DNA of 45,510 nt from Plesiocystis pacifica SIR-1. Its GTDB lineage: Bacteria; Myxococcota_A; Polyangia; Nannocystales; Nannocystaceae. The stretch spans positions 1 to 45,510 of the forward strand of contig NZ_ABCS01000080.1 of assembly GCF_000170895.1 (NCBI RefSeq), written 5' to 3'. Shown piece after piece: positions 25,433-33,603 of this stretch. Under the pieces are notes generated by a model, which saw only the letters and a list, made by a program, of their open reading frames with translations, made no database searches and was not told the origin of the DNA. How positions within the stretch are numbered: the stretch's first letter is position 1; each line of letters begins with the position of its first letter. A program made the position numbers and the translations under genes.

Positions 25433-26140
25433 ATGCAGCACCAAATCGAACACGGACCGGCCTTCGCCTGGCTCAAGGTCCAGCTCGCACCCAACGAAAT
25501 GCTTCAAGCCGAGGCTGGCGCCATGGTCCGCCAGACCCCGGGCCTTCAGATGGACACCCGCCTCAACGCGGGCCGCAACGCCGGCTTCTTCGCCAAGGTC
25601 AAGGCCTTCTTCGCCGCCTTCGCGCGCAAGTTCCTCGGCGGCGAGACCATGTTCGTCAACGACTTCCACGGCGCCCAAGGTGGCGAGGTCGTGCTCGCGC
25701 CGTCGCTGTCCGGGCAGATCATGCACCAGCAGCTCGACGGGCAGCGCACCCTGTTCATCCAGTCGAGCGCCTACCTGGCCAGCACCGGCACCGTCGACAC
25801 CAAGCTCCGCTTCGGCGGCTTCAAGTCGATGATCGGCGGCGAGGGCATGGTCTTGCAGGAGTGCACCGGCCAGGGCGACGTGTGGATCAACAGCTACGGC
25901 GGCATCACCGAGGTCCCCGTCAACGGCACCTTCATCGTCGACACCGGCCACATCGTGGCCTTCGACGGCAACATGACCTTCAAGGTCAAGGCGGCCGGCA
26001 GCTCCGGCGGCTTCAGCCTCAAGTCCTTCCTGTTCTCGGGCGAGGGCCTGGTGTGCGAGTTCTCGGGCACCGGCCGCGTCTGGATTCAGTCCCGCAACCT
26101 CGGCGCCCTCGTCGGCTGGATCACCCCTTACCTGAGCTGA
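25433..26140 (+). CDS. AIM24 family protein, first of three
   Basis: A 235-residue all-beta protein of the AIM24/TIGR00266 family. It shows the family hallmarks LQAEAGAMV, FLGGETMFVNDFH, IQSSAYLAST, IGGEGMVLQECTGQGDVWINSYG, VDTGHIVAFD and LFSGEGLVCEFSGTG. The start is fixed by GGAG 6 nt upstream; the longer frame from 25331 lacks support. It begins a tight three-gene array with gaps of 18 and 27 bp. Family function in bacteria is unclear; the yeast namesake helps organise the mitochondrial inner membrane. The three copies may form a hetero-oligomer. Confidence 0.9.
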   Translation: MQHQIEHGPAFAWLKVQLAPNEMLQAEAGAMVRQTPGLQMDTRLNAGRNAGFFAKVKAFFAAFARKFLGGETMFVNDFHGAQGGEVVLAPSLSGQIMHQQLDGQRTLFIQSSAYLASTGTVDTKLRFGGFKSMIGGEGMVLQECTGQGDVWINSYGGITEVPVNGTFIVDTGHIVAFDGNMTFKVKAAGSSGGFSLKSFLFSGEGLVCEFSGTGRVWIQSRNLGALVGWITPYLS

Positions 26141-26158
26141 TCCGAAGGAGTCACCGAC

Positions 26159-26857
26159 ATGGACATCCAAATCCACTACCGCCCGGCGCACAGCCTGGCC
26201 CAGGTCAACCTCAACGCCAACGAGATGATCCGCGCCGAGTCCGGCGCGATGGTCTCGCACACCCGCAACATCGCGGTCGAGGCCGCCGCCAAGAACCCCA
26301 ACGAGGGCGGGCTCGGCAGCCGCCTGCTCAAGGGCCTCAAGCGCATGGCGCTCGGCGGCGAGTCCTTCTTCACCAACACCTACACGGCCCAGGGCGGCCC
26401 CGGTCACGTGACCTTGGCCCCCAGCCTCACCGGTGACATGGTCGTCCACCCCCTCCAGGGGGAACAGCTGGTCATCCAGGGCAGCAGCTACGTCGCCGCC
26501 CCCGACAGCGTCGCCATCGACACCAACTTCCAGGGCTTCAAGGGCTTCTTCTCCGGGGAGTCCCTGTTCTTCCTGACCGCCACCGGCAACGGCCCGGTGC
26601 TACTCAACGCCTTCGGGGCCATCGAGACCATCGACCTCAACGGCGAGATGATCGTCGACACCGGTCACCTCGTGGCCTTCACCGGCGGCATCAACTACAC
26701 GGTCGAGAAGGCCTCCAAGGGCCTGATCTCGAGCTTCCTGTCCGGCGAGGGCTTGGTCCTCAAGATGGCTGGCCAGGGCCGCCTCTACATCCAGAGCCGC
26801 AACCCCAACGAGTACGGCGCCACCGTCGGCGCCATGCTGCCCCCGCGCGCGGGCTGA
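26159..26857 (+). CDS. AIM24 family protein, second of three
   Basis: A 232-residue paralogue with IRAESGAMVSHT, ALGGESFFTNTYTA, IQGSSYVAAPD, FSGESLFFLTATGNGPVLLNAFG and VDTGHLVAFTGG. The Shine-Dalgarno AAGGAG lies 8 nt before the ATG. The three paralogues share the fold but have clearly diverged, especially in the loop following the EAGAMV motif, arguing for separate roles rather than recent duplication. Confidence 0.9.
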   Translation: MDIQIHYRPAHSLAQVNLNANEMIRAESGAMVSHTRNIAVEAAAKNPNEGGLGSRLLKGLKRMALGGESFFTNTYTAQGGPGHVTLAPSLTGDMVVHPLQGEQLVIQGSSYVAAPDSVAIDTNFQGFKGFFSGESLFFLTATGNGPVLLNAFGAIETIDLNGEMIVDTGHLVAFTGGINYTVEKASKGLISSFLSGEGLVLKMAGQGRLYIQSRNPNEYGATVGAMLPPRAG

Positions 26858-26884
26858 ACCCCGGTCGAGAGAGGAACCAGAGCC

Positions 26885-27571
26885 ATGCAACACCAGCTCA
26901 TCGATACCCCCGACTTCGGGATGCTTCAGATCACCTTCGACCAGCCGAACGAGAAAATCGTCAGCGAGTCGGGGGCCATGGTCGCCATGGACACGGCGAT
27001 CAAGATGGAGACCTCCATGCGCGGCGGTCTCCTGGCCGCGGCCAAGCGCAAGCTCATGGGCGGCGAGTCGCTGTTCCAGAACACCTTCACCTCCACCGCC
27101 CCCGGCCAGCGCCTGTTCCTGGCCCCCGGCCCCGAGGGTGACCTGCGCGCCATGAACTTGGCCGCGGGCCAGAGCTTCTTCCTGCAAAGCGGCGCCTACG
27201 TGGCCCACGTCGGCGAGGAGCTCAACCTCGACACCAAGTTCGGCGGGGTCAAGGGCTTCTTCGGCGGCGTCGGAGCCTTCATGCTCAAGGTGACCGGCCC
27301 CGGCACGGTCTACTACTGCTCCTACGGGGCCCTGCACGAGGTCGACTGCCCGCCCGAGGGCTACACCATCGACAACGACCACCTCGTGGGCTTCACCGAG
27401 GGCCTGCAGTTCAACGTCCGCTCCTTCGGCGGCACGCGCGGGCTGTTCTTCTCGGGCGAGGGCCTGGTCTGCGACTTCTCCGGTCAGGGCAAGATCTACC
27501 TGCAGACCCGCAACGCGGGCGCGCTGGCGGCCTTCCTGCAGCCCTTCCGGCCCGTCGAGACCAACAACTGA
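26885..27571 (+). CDS. AIM24 family protein, third of three
   Basis: A 228-residue paralogue with IVSESGAMVAMD, LMGGESLFQNTFTS, LQSGAYVAHVGEE, FGGVGAFMLKVTGPGTVYYCSYG, IDNDHLVGFTEG and FFSGEGLVCDFSGQG. It differs from the first two in having Asn-Asp in place of Asp-Thr-Gly before the His, so the conserved turn is changed. A purine-rich stretch GAGAGAGGAA precedes the start. A strong terminator follows within 25 bp of the stop, closing the operon. Confidence 0.9.
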   Translation: MQHQLIDTPDFGMLQITFDQPNEKIVSESGAMVAMDTAIKMETSMRGGLLAAAKRKLMGGESLFQNTFTSTAPGQRLFLAPGPEGDLRAMNLAAGQSFFLQSGAYVAHVGEELNLDTKFGGVKGFFGGVGAFMLKVTGPGTVYYCSYGALHEVDCPPEGYTIDNDHLVGFTEGLQFNVRSFGGTRGLFFSGEGLVCDFSGQGKIYLQTRNAGALAAFLQPFRPVETNN

Positions 27572-27592
27572 GAGCGGCCCCGAGCTGCGTGG

Positions 27593-27630
27593 AGAGGGCG
27601 AGGCCGCCGCGGCCTCGCCCTCTTTCGTTG
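27593..27630 (+). terminator. Strong intrinsic terminator of the AIM24 operon
   Basis: AGAGGGCGAGGCC (27593-27605) pairs perfectly with GGCCTCGCCCTCT (27611-27623) over a 5-nt loop, followed by TTCGTTGCTT. A 13-bp perfect G+C-rich stem with T-rich tail just after the last AIM24 stop. Confidence 0.85.
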
Positions 27631-27654
27631 CTTGGGCTTGGGGCGCGCGCGCGG

Positions 27655-27688
27655 AAAAAGAGCGGCTCTGCAGACGCAGGGCCGCTCT
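27655..27688 (-). terminator. Intrinsic terminator of the STAS-like gene
   Basis: AGAGCGGC (27659-27666) pairs with GCCGCTCT (27681-27688). On the minus strand the stem is followed by CTTTTTCC. It lies 23 bp past the stop of the minus-strand gene at 27711, so it ends that transcript. Confidence 0.75.
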
Positions 27689-27710
27689 CTTCATGGGGAA
27701 CGGGTGAGCT

Positions 27711-28319
27711 TCAGCCGGCTTGGTCCGCGCGCTTGGCCGAGCGGGCCTGGAGCGCGGCGAGGGTCGCCTGGATCTCGCTGTTGGTCTCGATCACGTCCTC
27801 CGGCGACACCTCGATGTGGCTCGTGGGCGAGAACATCGAGTTGTAGCGAGAGCGCTCGAACTCGGGGGCCTTGCGGTCGCCGGTGACGGACACGGGCCCG
27901 TGGGCGTCGCGGATCGAGACCAGCTTCATGCGCAGCGCCGGGATCAGCTTCTCGTCGTCGCAGATGCGCTGGCAGGCCATCTTCACCTCGGACCACTGGA
28001 AGGAGAGCATGTCCGTGCCCAGCCAGGACGCCGCCTTGGCCAGGGCGAGGTTGTGGCGAGACTCGGTCACGACCGACGCCGGGATGTCGCGGTCGCGCAT
28101 CGTCCGGGTGGCCCGGCGCCACTGCTGGTGCGAGGGCTGGATGGGCCCCGCAGCGCAGATCAGCACGCCCTTGACTCGCTCGTCCGCGACCGCGGCCAGC
28201 CAGTCGTTCCACAGACCATCGGCAAGCTCGACTTCCGTGTCGACATAGGTGAGTAGGCTGGAACTCACCCGCACCCAGCGGAGCTCTCGAGCACCTTCGT
28301 AGGGGACCTTGTTGCCCAT
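27711..28319 (-). CDS. STAS/SpoIIAA-like protein of unknown function
   Basis: A 202-residue soluble protein. The first 120 residues have alternating strands and helices (SSLLTYVDTEVELADGLW, VKGVLICAAG, DIPASVVTESRHNLALAKAAS) that resemble a STAS-like or related alpha/beta fold; this is pattern resemblance only. The remainder (GPVSVTGDRKAPEFERS and a helical tail) shows no motif. No signal peptide. TAGGCT lies 6 nt before the ATG and no Shine-Dalgarno is present. It could be a signalling protein; the neighbouring divergent gene gives no direct clue. Confidence 0.6.
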   Translation of the reverse strand: MGNKVPYEGARELRWVRVSSSLLTYVDTEVELADGLWNDWLAAVADERVKGVLICAAGPIQPSHQQWRRATRTMRDRDIPASVVTESRHNLALAKAASWLGTDMLSFQWSEVKMACQRICDDEKLIPALRMKLVSIRDAHGPVSVTGDRKAPEFERSRYNSMFSPTSHIEVSPEDVIETNSEIQATLAALQARSAKRADQAG

Positions 28320-28325
28320 GGATTT

Positions 28326-28331
28326 AGCCTA
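28326..28331 (-). promoter_or_regulatory. Putative leaderless -10 element (TAGGCT)
   Basis: On the minus strand TAGGCT is followed by 6 nt (aaatcc) and the ATG of the STAS-like gene. The sequence is identical to the elements at 6992 and 21272. Confidence 0.5.
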
Positions 28332-28690
28332 CTGAGCTTCGGGCCGAGATCGAGAAAAAGAAGCTGAAAGATATACATTTCGCGAATATTGAAATCGTAC
28401 CGCTTCGCCCGGGCTGTCCCACACTGACCGGCTCAAACGGGGCATAGTTCCCCGTATCCGAGGAGATGGGTCTAGGTCCTCGAATTCGCTCGCGCGCGCG
28501 TCGCTATTTCTATGATTATTTGTCGTGTGATGTATTCGTTGGGGCTACATTTGCATGCATCGCGTACATCTGCCTCTCCATGCCAGTTACACACGCGGCC
28601 AGCCCGCCAAAACGACGCCCAGGATGCGCGGTGGACGCCCTCGTCTCGGGCGACTTCGAACGGCCCCGCGTTGATAGCCTCGCGCTGTCC
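28332..28690. other. A/T-rich intergenic region with hairpin, upstream of the hydrolase-ligase gene
   Basis: About 360 bp between divergent genes. The stretch 28360-28570 is markedly A/T-richer than its surroundings. It contains a palindrome TTCGCGAA near 28379 and a hairpin ACGGGG-N7-CCCCGT at 28437-28455. An open frame runs through it from 28466 in phase with the downstream gene, but its residues (Arg-rich then Cys-rich) do not resemble the family and it is read here as untranslated. TAGCCT lies 10 nt before the chosen ATG. Confidence 0.45.
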
Positions 28691-31600
28691 ATGGCCGAGC
28701 AAAAGCGCCGCCCGAAGTCTCGACGATCTCGCTCTGGCCTGCGCGGGGGTCTGCGACGCATGCGGGCCTCCGTTCAGAACGCCAAGGACCTGATCGAGTT
28801 CGGCCGCCTCGGGGATCCCTGGGGCTCGCCCTACGAGATCGTGCACAGCTCGCGGCGCTATCGATTGAGGCGCTACGCCAGCGCGCACACCAGCGAGCCC
28901 GGCGCCAGCGAGCGCGAGCAGGCGACGACGCAGGTGCGCGCGCCCGTGCTGTTGATCCCGCCCTTGATGGTGACCTCGGAGGTCTACGACGTCGCCCCCG
29001 ACGTCTCGGCGGTGGCCTTCCTCGTCGGCGCCGGCCTCGACGTGTGGCTGGTGGACTTCGGCGCCCCCGAGCGCGAGGAGGGGGGCCTCGAGCGCACCTT
29101 GGATGACCACGTGCTCGCCATCGACGACGCGATCACGCGGGCGCGGGCCGAGGCCGACAGCGACGTGCACCTCGTCGGCTACTCCCAGGGCGGGATGTTT
29201 TGCTACCAGACCGCGGCTTACCGCCGCTGCGAGGGGGTGGCCTCGATCATCACCTTTGGCAGCCCCGTGGACATCCACCGCAACCTGCCGGCGATCGACG
29301 CCGAGGTCGGCAGCCGGGTGATCGGGGCGGCCCGGCGCGCCGTCGCCAAGCCGCTGGCGCAGATCGAGGGCCTGCCGGGGATCCTGACCTCGTCGGCCTT
29401 CAAGGTGGTCTCGCTGCGCAAGGAGCTGCAGCAGATCAGCGACTTCATGACCAAGCTCCACGACCGCGACGCGCTGATCAAGCGCGAGAGTCGGCGGCGC
29501 TTTTTGGGCGGGGAGGGCTTCGTGGCCTGGCCCGGGCCGGCGCTGCGGACCTTCGTCGACGAGTTCATCGTCGCCAACCGGATGAGCGCGGGGGGCTTCG
29601 TGATCGCCGGGCGGACCGCGACCTTGGCCGAGCTCGACGTGCCGATCCTCTACTTCGTGGGCGAGCGCGACGACATCGCCCGGCCGGCCTCGGTGCGCGG
29701 CATCGCCAAGGCGGCGCCGGCGGCCGAGAGCTACGAGCTGCCCCTGCCCGCCGGGCACTTTGGCCTGGTGGTGGGCTCGACGGCCAATACGCGCAGCTGG
29801 CCGGCGGTGGCCGAGTGGGTGCGCTGGCGCGAGGGCGCGGGCCCGCGGCCGGAGGCGCTGCCCGATCCCGAGGCCGCCCGCGTCGCCGCCGAGCGCCTGC
29901 GCCAGGAGTACGACGACATCGAGGCCTTCGACGTGGAGGCGGACTTCGAGCCCATCGTCGACGTGGTCGGCTCCCTCGCCCGCTCCTTCCTCGCGCGCGT
30001 GGAGGACCGAAGCCGGGAGCTCGGGGACAGCTTCGACGACATGCGCTATCAGCTGCCGCGGCTGCGCACCCTCGAGCGCCTCGCGCCGGATACGCGCATC
30101 AGCCTGGCCTTCGAGCTCGCCGACCGAGCCGCGCGCTCTCCCGACCGGACCTTCTTTTTGTGGAAGGGCCGGGCCTTCTCCTACGCCGAGGCCGACCGCC
30201 GCGTCGACGCGATCGTGCGCGGCTTCATCGACCGCGGCGTGCGGGCCGGGCAGCGCGTCGGCGTGATCATGGACGGGCGCCCCAGCTACCTGTCGGTGGT
30301 CGCCGCGCTCAACCGCCTGGGCGCGGTCGCGGTGCTCTACAAGCCGCACCTGGGCGGGCCCGTTGCTGGGGCCGGGGCGGGCGCGGGCGCGCGCTCTGAG
30401 CGAGACGACGAGGATCGGCATGCCTCTGCCCGGCTGCTCGGCGAGGCCCTGGCCCAGGGCGAGCTCGCGGCCGTGGTGGCCGACCCGCCCAACGCCGCCG
30501 AGGCCGTCGAGGCGTGGACGGTGGCGCGCCGCGACGAGCCCGTGCTCGTGCTCGGCGGCGGCCCCGAGCGCGACCCGAGCCGCCCCTTGCCCGCCGGGGT
30601 GTTCGACATGGAGGCCATCGACCCGGCCCGCGTCGAGCTGCCCGCGTGGTACGTGCCCAACCCCGGCCGGGCCCGCGACCTGGCCCTGGTGGTCGTGACC
30701 GTGCGGCCGTGGGCGGGGACTCGGGAGGCGCGGATCAGCAACGCGCGCTGGGCCGTGTCCGCCTACGGCTCGGCGGCGAGCTGCCTGTTGTCGAGCAAGG
30801 ACACGGTCTACTCGGTGCTGCCCCTGCACCACCCGGCGGGCATGCTGGTCGCCGTGGGCGGGGCGCTGGTCGGGCGCTCGCGCCTGGCCCTGAGCGCGGG
30901 CTTCGACCCCGAGAACTTCTGGGCCGAGGTCCGCCGCTACGGCGCGACGGTGGCCTTTTACGCGGGCGAGCAGTGGCGCTTGCTCGCCGACGCCCCGCGC
31001 TCGCCCTCGGAGGGCAACCACCCCCTGAGGCTGATCGCCGGCTCGGGCATGCGCGCCGATCTGTGGCGCCGCGTCGAGGCCCGCTTCGGCCCCATCGGCA
31101 TCCGCGAGTTCTACGCCTCGACCGAGGGCAACCTGGTCCTGGCCAACGTCGCCGACAAGCCCGGCGCCCTCGGCCGGCCCATGCCCGGGACCAACGAGCT
31201 CGCCGTGGTCGCCTACGACTTCGCGGCCAACGACTTCGTGCGCGACTCCCAGGGCCACGCCCGGCGCTGCCGGGTCAACGAGGCCGGCCTGCTCATCGCC
31301 AAGGTCGACCCGACCCACCCCGGGCTGCGCGAGCCTCGACCGGCGGGCCACCGCGGCGAGACCTTCCTGTCCAGCGTGTTCGGCAAGCGCGACACCTGGT
31401 TCGTGACCGGCGACCTCGTGCGCCGGGACGCCGAGGGCGACTTTTGGTACGTCGACCGCACCAGCCACCTCATCCACGGGCCGCACGGGTGGATCGCCAG
31501 CCGGGAGATCGAGGACGTGATCTACGCGGGCACGGGCCAGACCGGGATCGAGGGCGACGACCTCGGCAGCGTGCGCCTGGTCGTGGTCCACGGGGTCGCC

Positions 31601-31927
31601 CGCGACGAGCTGCCCGAGGCGCTCGCGTCCGCGGGGGTCCCCGGGGCCCACGAGTTCCCGATCGCGACCCTCGTCGTGGCCGACCCGGCGCGCTTTGACC
31701 CCCGCAGCCTCGAGCGCGTGGTCGGGGGGCTGCGCCCGGAGCAGCGGCCGATCTGGGTCCGGGTCCGGGCGCGCGTGGCCCTGAGCGACGGCTACCGGCC
31801 GCTCAAGTCGCCCCTGCGCGCCGAGCCCATCGACCCCGGAGAGGCCCACGCGCTGCGCTGGGATCCGGGCGGGAGCCGCTACCTCCCGCTCGAGGGAAGT
31901 CAGGCTCAGGGGAGCGGCCCGGGGTGA
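28691..31927 (+). CDS. Fusion of PHA-synthase-like alpha/beta hydrolase and degenerate AMP-binding ligase
   Basis: A 1078-residue two-domain protein. Residues about 85-380 are an alpha/beta hydrolase with PHA-synthase-like features: VLLIPPLMV, the nucleophile motif G163-Y-S165-Q-G167, FVGERDD with the acid near 327 and His356 in AGHFG. In polymerising PhaC the nucleophile is Cys; Ser here suggests hydrolysis or acyl transfer. Residues about 470-1045 are an ANL-type AMP-binding domain with FYASTEGN (807-814), TGDLVRRDAEGDFWYVDR (906-923) and a C-terminal Lys in RPLKSPLR. The P-loop usually written TSGTTG.PK is replaced by VVTVRPWAGTREA near 669-681, so adenylation may be impaired. Similar fusions exist in mycobacteria. 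The start at 28691 avoids an unsupported 75-residue extension. Confidence 0.82.
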   Translation: MAEQKRRPKSRRSRSGLRGGLRRMRASVQNAKDLIEFGRLGDPWGSPYEIVHSSRRYRLRRYASAHTSEPGASEREQATTQVRAPVLLIPPLMVTSEVYDVAPDVSAVAFLVGAGLDVWLVDFGAPEREEGGLERTLDDHVLAIDDAITRARAEADSDVHLVGYSQGGMFCYQTAAYRRCEGVASIITFGSPVDIHRNLPAIDAEVGSRVIGAARRAVAKPLAQIEGLPGILTSSAFKVVSLRKELQQISDFMTKLHDRDALIKRESRRRFLGGEGFVAWPGPALRTFVDEFIVANRMSAGGFVIAGRTATLAELDVPILYFVGERDDIARPASVRGIAKAAPAAESYELPLPAGHFGLVVGSTANTRSWPAVAEWVRWREGAGPRPEALPDPEAARVAAERLRQEYDDIEAFDVEADFEPIVDVVGSLARSFLARVEDRSRELGDSFDDMRYQLPRLRTLERLAPDTRISLAFELADRAARSPDRTFFLWKGRAFSYAEADRRVDAIVRGFIDRGVRAGQRVGVIMDGRPSYLSVVAALNRLGAVAVLYKPHLGGPVAGAGAGAGARSERDDEDRHASARLLGEALAQGELAAVVADPPNAAEAVEAWTVARRDEPVLVLGGGPERDPSRPLPAGVFDMEAIDPARVELPAWYVPNPGRARDLALVVVTVRPWAGTREARISNARWAVSAYGSAASCLLSSKDTVYSVLPLHHPAGMLVAVGGALVGRSRLALSAGFDPENFWAEVRRYGATVAFYAGEQWRLLADAPRSPSEGNHPLRLIAGSGMRADLWRRVEARFGPIGIREFYASTEGNLVLANVADKPGALGRPMPGTNELAVVAYDFAANDFVRDSQGHARRCRVNEAGLLIAKVDPTHPGLREPRPAGHRGETFLSSVFGKRDTWFVTGDLVRRDAEGDFWYVDRTSHLIHGPHGWIASREIEDVIYAGTGQTGIEGDDLGSVRLVVVHGVARDELPEALASAGVPGAHEFPIATLVVADPARFDPRSLERVVGGLRPEQRPIWVRVRARVALSDGYRPLKSPLRAEPIDPGEAHALRWDPGGSRYLPLEGSQAQGSGPG

Positions 31928-32235
31928 GCCCAGGCGCGAGCGCAGGCGGCCCTCGGTCAGCGTCATCGAGACGCCCGCCCTGCGAGAGCAGGCTCGAGGC
32001 CACGTTCATCGACGCCTCACAGACAACACGACCTGCGACGAGGCGACGGGCGTCGGCTACGTCAGGGCCTGGTCGATGTGCGCGTCCAAGGCCCAGTGCG
32101 ACTGACCGCGACGACTCGAGGCGCTCGCGAGGAGCGTCACCGACCCGCAGCCGAGACCGCCGTCGCCCGTGACCCGGCGCACTCGGGCACGGCCGAACCC
32201 ACCCAGTCCTCGCTGCACTGACCCGTCGCGCGGCC
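31928..32235. other. Intergenic region with no confident gene
   Basis: About 308 bp. A short open stretch ending near 32104 would encode a small Cys-containing tail (TTCDEATGVGYVRAWSMC and on to a stop), which could be the remnant of an exported protein, but no start, signal or homology can be seen. No clear promoter hexamer precedes the channel gene. Confidence 0.3.
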
Positions 32236-32988
32236 ATGGAACGGGATGGAGAATGCAAGGAAGTGGAGTGCAGCTCGGGCTGGCTCCGGGTGTACGAGTG
32301 GCTCGGCTACATCAACGACGTGTTGCTATTGCCGATGTTCACCCTGCTGATCCTCGAGATCAGCCACGGCAGGAGCGATGTGGCCGTCGCAGGCCTCAAC
32401 GATTTTCTGTGCGCGATGTTCTTTGGCGAGTGGTTGCTCGGCTTGGCGCTGGCGAAGGAGCGCTGGGCCTACCTGCGCTCGCCCGAGAAGATCGCCGATC
32501 TCCTGTCTGCGATCCCGTTCACCGCGCTGGCCCAGAGCCTGCGCGCGCTTCGGCTGTTGCGCCTGTTCCAGGTCGCGCGCCTGGCCATGCGCCTGCATCG
32601 CTTCCGCGGCAAGGGCACCAAGGCCCTGCGCGCCTTCGGCTTCACGGGCGCGATCGTGCTGACCGGGGCCCTCGCCTTTCAGATCGTCGAGCCCCAGGGC
32701 AGGAGCTTGGAGGACGCGCTGTGGTGGTCGCTGGTGACCCTCAGCACCGTCGGCTACGGCGACATCACCCCGACCACGACCGCTGGCCACATCGTGGCGG
32801 CGTGCATCATCGCCGCGGGGGTCGGAGTGTTCGGCTACTTCGCGGGCTTCATGGCGAGCGTGTTCGTCGAGGCCGAGGAGGACCAGACCCTGGAGGCGCT
32901 GGCGCGCGTCGAGGACCAGCTCGCGGCGCTCCAGCGGACCCTCGAGCACGTCCGGCCCGAGCTTCGAGGGCCGCGCTCAGGGCTGTGA
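32236..32988 (+). CDS. Voltage-gated-type potassium channel, 6TM
   Basis: A 250-residue ion channel. Hydrophobic helices correspond to S1-S3 (about residues 22-100), and S4 at about 103-120 has regularly spaced Arg (LRALRLLRLFQVARLAMRL). The pore helix and selectivity filter are SLVTLSTVGYGDITPT, with TVGYGD at 171-176, followed by S6 (AACIIAAGVGVFGYFAGFM). A short C-terminal coiled coil (about 214-240, VEAEEDQTLEALARVEDQLA) probably holds the tetramer together. It resembles KvAP/Kch-type channels and conducts K+. The last codon and stop overlap the first copy of a 145-bp repeat. Confidence 0.93.
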   Translation: MERDGECKEVECSSGWLRVYEWLGYINDVLLLPMFTLLILEISHGRSDVAVAGLNDFLCAMFFGEWLLGLALAKERWAYLRSPEKIADLLSAIPFTALAQSLRALRLLRLFQVARLAMRLHRFRGKGTKALRAFGFTGAIVLTGALAFQIVEPQGRSLEDALWWSLVTLSTVGYGDITPTTTAGHIVAACIIAAGVGVFGYFAGFMASVFVEAEEDQTLEALARVEDQLAALQRTLEHVRPELRGPRSGL

Positions 32989-33128
32989 ACGAATCCACGC
33001 CCCTTCAGGGGGCGAAGAAAGCCCACGCGGAGGCACGAACTCCATTGCCCACCAAGCCAAAGCGGAGGAGCGGAGCGACGAAGCGCCCCCGGTGCCGAGA
33101 CGCCGACGGGGGCAAGGCAGAACTCAGA
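32985..33128 (+). repeat. Structured repeat family I, copy A
   Basis: About 144 bp beginning GTGAACGAATCCACGCCCC and ending GGCAGAACTCAG. The first bases include the TGA stop of the K+ channel gene. Hairpin 1 is CGCCCC-TTCAG-GGGGCG (32998-33014); a second long-loop hairpin near the far end pairs CGCCCCCG with CGGGGGC. Copies B and C share both ends and the central block (CAAAGCGGAGGAGCGGAGCG). Confidence 0.85.
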
Positions 33129-33289
33129 GGGTCGGCCAGAATGAGCCGCGCCGCCTCGCTTGTTCCTGACGACGAGGCTCGTCGTCGCCGAAGCTCGAAG
33201 TATGCTCGAGACGCCCTCGCTTCGGCTCCTCGATCTCGCCGCCAGGTCTGGCGCGAGGCGACGCGCGTCCTTCTGGCCGACTCTCTCAG

Positions 33290-33452
33290 ATCAGCCATCA
33301 CCGAAGCGAGGCTTCGGCCTACCAGAGATGAAACGGCGCCCAGGCCAGCTACCGCTCGGTCAGTTTCTTATCAGCCATCACCGAAGCGAGGCTTCGGCCT
33401 ACCAAGGATGAAGCGAGCCCTCGCTGACTACCGAGTGGTCAGTTTCTTATCA
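33290..33452. repeat. Two-unit 80-bp tandem repeat with internal hairpin
   Basis: Units start at 33290 and 33370 with ATCAGCCATCACCGAAGCGA. Each contains the palindrome CCGAAGC-GAG-GCTTCGG and ends with a CAGTTTCTT motif; a third truncated start (ATCAG) follows at about 33449. The repeats lie between copies A and B of repeat family I. No reading frame is preserved. The 160 bp just before (33129-33289) hold no gene. Confidence 0.8.
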
Positions 33453-33457
33453 GAGCA

Positions 33458-33603
33458 GTGAACGAATCCACGCCCCCGCGAGCGGGGGCGACCACGAGCC
33501 TTCTCGAAGGCACGAACTTCATTGCCCACCAAGCCAAAGCGGAGGAGCGGAGCGACGAAGCGCCCCCGGTCCCGGGCGGCTGTGGGGGCAAAACAGAACT
33601 CAG
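33458..33603 (+). repeat. Structured repeat family I, copy B
   Basis: A 146-bp copy in the same orientation as copy A. Hairpin 1 is CGCCCCCGC-GA-GCGGGGGCG (33471-33490), longer than in A but in the same place; a further small hairpin GCCTTC-TC-GAAGGC follows. Its far end (GAACTCAG) contains the stop codon of the minus-strand patatin gene at 33600-33602. Confidence 0.88.

Noticed and set aside
28466..28690. N-terminal extension of the hydrolase-ligase protein
   Set aside because: The region is A/T-rich, without the codon bias of the gene, and encodes an Arg/Cys-rich stretch unlike the family; a start at 28691 fits better.
28472..31966. Long minus-strand frame opposite the hydrolase-ligase gene
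   Set aside because: It is the same codon-bias artefact; the plus strand carries clear motifs and this strand carries none.
32013..32104. Cys-containing short ORF between the hydrolase-ligase and channel genes
   Set aside because: No start codon in context, no signal sequence and no recognisable homology; at most a gene remnant.
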